A stretch of DNA of 64,000 nt from Labyrinthula sp. Ha (taxonomy: Eukaryota; Sar; Bigyra; Labyrinthulida; Labyrinthulaceae). The position numbers and the translations under genes were made by a program. Below the pieces are notes generated by a model, which was given only the letters and a program-made list of their open reading frames with translations, was not told the origin of the DNA and did not search any database. Positions 59,641 to 64,000 of the stretch are shown here, in pieces. How positions within the stretch are numbered: the first letter of the stretch is position 1; each line of letters starts with the position of its first letter. The stretch is taken from assembly GCA_015227615.1 (NCBI GenBank), contig JAALGZ010000013.1:868001-932000 (forward strand), given 5' to 3'.

Positions 59641-61893
59641 AAATGTTGGGAGGGGGTGAGATGTATTATACTGGCTCCACAGGCTCATGGTGTTCTTTCA
59701 GCTCTTGTTTTTGATTTCATCATCTCCGCTATTTTGGGAGAGGACTTGGTCAACAATTTTGATTTTCTATAGATATCCCCTGTATAGGCTGCATACTCTT
59801 GTTCTTGAAGTAGAATATTGGTGTCTTTCTTTTATTTCAGTTCTTTGATCCTGTACTTCCTATTTCATGTTTCTGCTTATTAAAATATGGTTTTCAGTTT
59901 GTAGTTCAGTCTTGTTTTATTTATCCACTTAAGCATGGCTTTATTTGCAAAACTAACAAAATAGAAATAACATGTTAACAAATACAAAAGGGAAATAAAC
60001 CATAGGAACAGAAAATATATGACAAAGGAGAATAATATTAAAGTCTTAGAGAGTTCCAAGAACTATGCGACTTGGTGCAAGGCAATTGGCAACATCCTTA
60101 AAGAAAAAACGATGGGTGAAAATCCTTGAGAAACAGAAATGTGTCTCAATAAGATAAAAATTCGTTTCCGTCAACTAAGCCCAAGAGAAAAACAATGCAA
60201 ATGTCTATAGCATAGTTTACAATAGAGTAAGTCACGAGATCTTGGAAAGACTTGACGTCATAGAGTTAGTAACCAATATTTTTCGAACACTCAAAGAGTG
60301 GTAAAACTCATATCAACGACTTAAAATGTTTAGATTGAGATATATGCTAAGAACTCAGTAGGAAAGAATGTCATTAAAAGAATAGAACACTTTCAGGTGA
60401 TCTTGAGAATATTGGGAAATTTGAATTGAAGAACTGAAGAGGAATATAGAATTTAATGCCTTCTAGAAGTGACAAGAATAAACGGAATAGATACAATTCG
60501 GGTGATATCAGATACCGATAGGAAGATTTTTTCCAACAGGTTTACAAACGTTTGTTGCTTTTTGCTCCAGAAGCTAATATTGGAACGGAAGCCAAAACTG
60601 ACACAGACTCAATACGAGGAAAGGTTCTCAAAACACAAAGTGTTACCAGAATAGGAGCTCAGAGAAAACCAGCAAAAATATATACCAACTGTGGGAAAAG
60701 TCACCTACATCACAAGTGCAGGGTATTGAGATGTAAGGTATGTAACACTCTTGAACACATGGGTAATCACTGTAGAATGAAACAGCATGATGAACCCAAA
60801 TTAATGGATGTTTAGTTGAAAGTACAGAATAAAAAGCTAGAGAAACAAGAAGAAGAATATGTAGAAACTCTACATGCAAAAGAATCAGAAGAGGAATCGA
60901 CTAGGCATTGTGTGATAGGAGTGGGAGATCATAGGGGTCAGAATTGGAAGAATATAAATATAAGAATAGTAAGTAAATCAGAAAAAGAGCAACGAAAATA
61001 AAACAAAAAATCGTTTAAATTAATATAAAAACATCAATCGTCTAGTGTATAATTCAATAGTCAAAATATTCAAGTCCATGAAAAACTATCTATCAAGCAT
61101 TTAATTAAAAAAAACAGAAATAGAAAAAGTAAGTAAGTTTGAAACCCACAAAGAAAAATATGTATAGTTCATAATAAACACAGGAGATAGTCAACACATT
61201 GTATGAAGAACATTATTCCCAAACATGAAAAAAACAAATAGATAAATAAATAAGTGCTAACCAGAATTACTGCAGAAATTGTGGTCAAAGATTTGAAAAC
61301 TTAAAGTTTCAACTGCATAATGAGAAATCCATCATTCTGCGAAAAGTTCTTATAATGTATATCGACGTGAACGTAGTGATAATATCCGTCTGAAAACTAA
61401 TGAAAAATTAGATATATTGTGGAAGACAGAAAGAACATGCTATAAATAAGAAATAGAAAAGGTACTACAGTAATCAGGATTCAGAAGGAAACAATAACCT
61501 ATATAAGATAGCTGTGACAATACAGTAACTTGTGCAGAAGAAGTTGGCGCCAACTACGTAAACTGTTAACCGCTGTCCGTGCCATCATTTCTTTTCATTC
61601 GGACTACGAAATACTAAAAACGATCCTGTACGATTATCAGATCCCAAGGAATGAAGTAAGCCTCTCAGTAACCTGAAAAGTTTGCACAAAGGCGAAACTG
61701 ACGAAGCATATAATTGGAAAATATAAAACCCACTCAAATCAACATCGATTGCACAGAACTTGCTGCGACACCGTTGTATACCATCCAAAGGAAAACACTG
61801 TAAGCATGGTATTATGCTCATTATTAATGTGTCCAAGAGTGAAAGATGCCATATATAAATAAACAAAAAGGAAAAGTACAGTACCCAGGATGT

Positions 61894-61895
<2 letters not shown>

Positions 61896-61926
<31 letters not shown>
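61896..61926. repeat. AT dinucleotide microsatellite, 31 bp
   Basis: Perfect alternating AT tract inside the copia remnant. Confidence 0.95.
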
Positions 61927-61930
<4 letters not shown>

Positions 61931-63434
61931 ACAAGAAGACTACAGACAACTTCCAACTTCCAACTATCTACTTTATTCACGGACATGGGAACTAAGCTTA
62001 AGAACGAACTGGTAGACAATTTATACCTGAATACTGGAATGGAAGTAAGATTTTCACCGACTAATACTTCCCAGATGAACCGACTGGTAGAAAGGATCAA
62101 TAAAATTCTGTTACTGAAGATATGTATACTTCTGGAACATGCCGTAATGTCCCATCTGTATTAGCTTTACACAACAATGTTTGCAGTAACAACTTAGATA
62201 GAACAACCAAAAATAAGCAGCTAAAATCAACCTCTGAATTAACATTCAGAAAAAAAACTACGATGAAACATATATTCACTTTCATTCAAAATGTCATTTA
62301 CATAGATCCGGTATTAAAAAGTAAAATGCATATTCCGGGAAATCCGGGAAAATATCTGGGACCAGAAGACCAAATAGAGAAATTTTATTTTCTAAACAGT
62401 AAGAGTAAAAATCCATCTTAACTAGAAACCTCAAAGATGTGCATAGTATTGAACTGTTCAGAAACAGTAAGAGCAGAAGAGATCCAGGAGCAGAAAAAAG
62501 AAAAAAAGAAGAATAAAGAAAACGGAGAAGCTGTTCTCCGCTGCAAGACAATTTACTGGTATAAAGAGTTAACCGCCTTTGGAAACTTTGCCATTGAGTT
62601 CAGAAAAGTACCAGAGTGATAGCAAAACCCAAACTATAATAAAACAAAGAAATATTACTCAACCGAAGAAGCAAAATTACCACAGTTATCGGAGAGCAAT
62701 GTTCTTGGTACAGCAGTACAAACAGAAAGCGGTTCCGAGAACCTGTTTCCAGATAAGATATAGACGGGACAAGGATCACTGGAATACTACCTATGAGAAT
62801 GAATACAAACAGTTTACAACAGTTGAAGAGTACCATAAAGTCCCACGTAGTAGGATAACATCAAGAGTTAAACAATTTTTATGAAAATATTTGATGTAAA
62901 AAAAAGGAAACGTCACTCATCAGCAAAAATATAAAGTTGGGCTTGCAGCAAATTGGAAAAATTCAAAGGCAAGGACAAAAACATATTCCCAATCCCCCAA
63001 TAAGGAGGTAATCAGGCTTCTCCTTGTCTACGCGTCATGGAAAAAGTATAAAATATATCATTTAGATATACCCAATGCACCCCTGAATTCTAGAACACGT
63101 TATTTTGATTACTATGAGTTTCCCTTGAATGATTTTAATGAGATGAATAGGTATGTTTGGGAATCGGAAAACGTCATTGTCAACTTGAAGTTTTTGAGTA
63201 AGACTTGGTTTTAGAATCTGGACAGGATGTTAGTGATAATAGAGATGGAGAGATGTGAAGTCAAGTGCTCATTGTATAGGAATCGTTATCCAGATAGCTA
63301 ATTCGTTCGCTTCTACTTGTTTGGGTGATAAATACCCTAGTCACGGGAGATAAAGACAAAATGAGCTATTACATATTGGAGTCTTCACATCATACTTACA
63401 ATCTAAAACAAACGTCAACCATAGAGAATTTTGT

Positions 63435-63445
63435 GGGGGGGGGGG
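63435..63445. repeat. Homopolymer G tract, 11 G
   Basis: An 11-G run in AT-rich DNA, inside the copia remnant. It could be a sequencing or assembly length error. Confidence 0.9.
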
Positions 63446-64000
63446 TGAAATATAAGAAACAAGCAAGCGCACAAATATCACACTTAAAAAATACATTGAG
63501 GAAATTGATCCAAATTATGATAAGTGAGGTTCAACACACAAAATCAATACACCGTATACTTTGAGTTAGTAGCAATATAAAGAAGAAGAAAGAATATTAA
63601 ATCCAGCTCTTCATCAGTCGACCATTGGATCACTAAAATATATAAGAAAGAGAATCAGAACGGATATCGGGGTTACGATAAAAATATTAGCCACATTCGG
63701 ATCATGTCCAGTTAAAAATTATTTAAACACAAGTAAAAGATTATTAAGATATCTGCAACAGAGCAAAGGGTTAGAAGCTAAGATATTACCTTACAGTGGA
63801 AGAATAGCTATAAAAGTATATAGAGTGACGCCAGCTGGGGCAGCGTTCGGGATGATAAATCAATTGATGGTTACATTTTATCGATCAAATCAGTTCCAAT
63901 ATAATCGAAGTCTAAAAAAATAAGAAAGAGGTTACCAAGTCAATAATAGAAACAGAGATAATAGCATTATCCGGAGTGTTGTAAACCCTAGTATTGATAT

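Larger units (their letters stand above)
59644..64000 (+). mobile_element. Ty1/copia LTR retrotransposon fossil, running off the window
   Basis: Remnants in copia order: a gag-like stretch from about 60020, a nucleocapsid zinc knuckle of the CX2CX4HX4C type at about 60685-60780, a protease-like segment near 61160-61200, then integrase/RT territory. RT and RNase H traces lie in the last kilobase, including the LDIPNAPLN block near 63065. The left LTR may begin near 59644 (TGTTGGGAG); its right end and the second LTR are not seen. It is heavily broken throughout, with many breaks, so it is an old and inactive copy. Confidence 0.65.

Overview
The window is nuclear DNA of an AT-rich, gene-sparse single-celled eukaryote, most likely an alga or related protist. 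Evidence for a nuclear eukaryotic genome: GT-AG introns, mitochondrial-type presequences on an enolase and an ABC1 kinase-like protein, RGS, WD40, PUB and bZIP domains, a LINE and a Ty1/copia element. TAA, TAG and TGA all end genes, so the standard code is used. The lineage cannot be fixed from sequence alone. A stramenopile is my best guess (inference), from the mitochondrial enolase presequence, a bZIP with the invariant Asn replaced, and a type II membrane sulfatase with a Pro/Thr-rich stalk. The introns I could place are tiny, 29-32 nt.

Layout. 2-1561: 3' part of a PhoD-like phosphatase with two membrane segments inside the catalytic domain. 1.6-5.9 kb: no gene seen. 5.9-8.3 kb: tail-to-tail paralogous bZIP-like genes. 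8.3-12.0 kb: gene-poor. 12.0-18.4 kb: densest cluster, with a WKF-domain (C7orf50-like) protein, a double-hotdog thioesterase-like protein, a mitochondrial ABC1/UbiB-type protein and a purple-acid-phosphatase-like protein. 18.4-24.0 kb: AT-rich repeats. 24.0-26.9 kb: PP2C phosphatase, an unknown membrane protein and a HINT3-like HIT protein. 28-31.6 kb: nearly empty. 31.6-35.5 kb: a degenerate LINE. 35.7-37.7 kb: second HIT gene and enolase. 40.6-43.3 kb: FAD monooxygenase and a PUB-domain protein. 43.3-47.3 kb: repeats, including a 479-bp MITE-like element with TA target duplication. 48.4-56.1 kb: a WD40-RGS fusion protein, a membrane sulfatase and a DusA-type tRNA-dihydrouridine synthase. 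About 59.6 kb to the end: a broken Ty1/copia element running off the window.

Genes sit in small islands, often as tail-to-tail pairs with only 9-60 bp between stop codons, separated by multi-kb AT-rich stretches. The set is ordinary housekeeping, signalling and phosphate or sulfate ester metabolism. I see no operon-like or defence system. The most unusual items are the ultra-short introns, the WD40-RGS fusion, the PhoD domain with internal membrane segments, and the bZIP pair in which one member lacks the DNA-contacting Asn.
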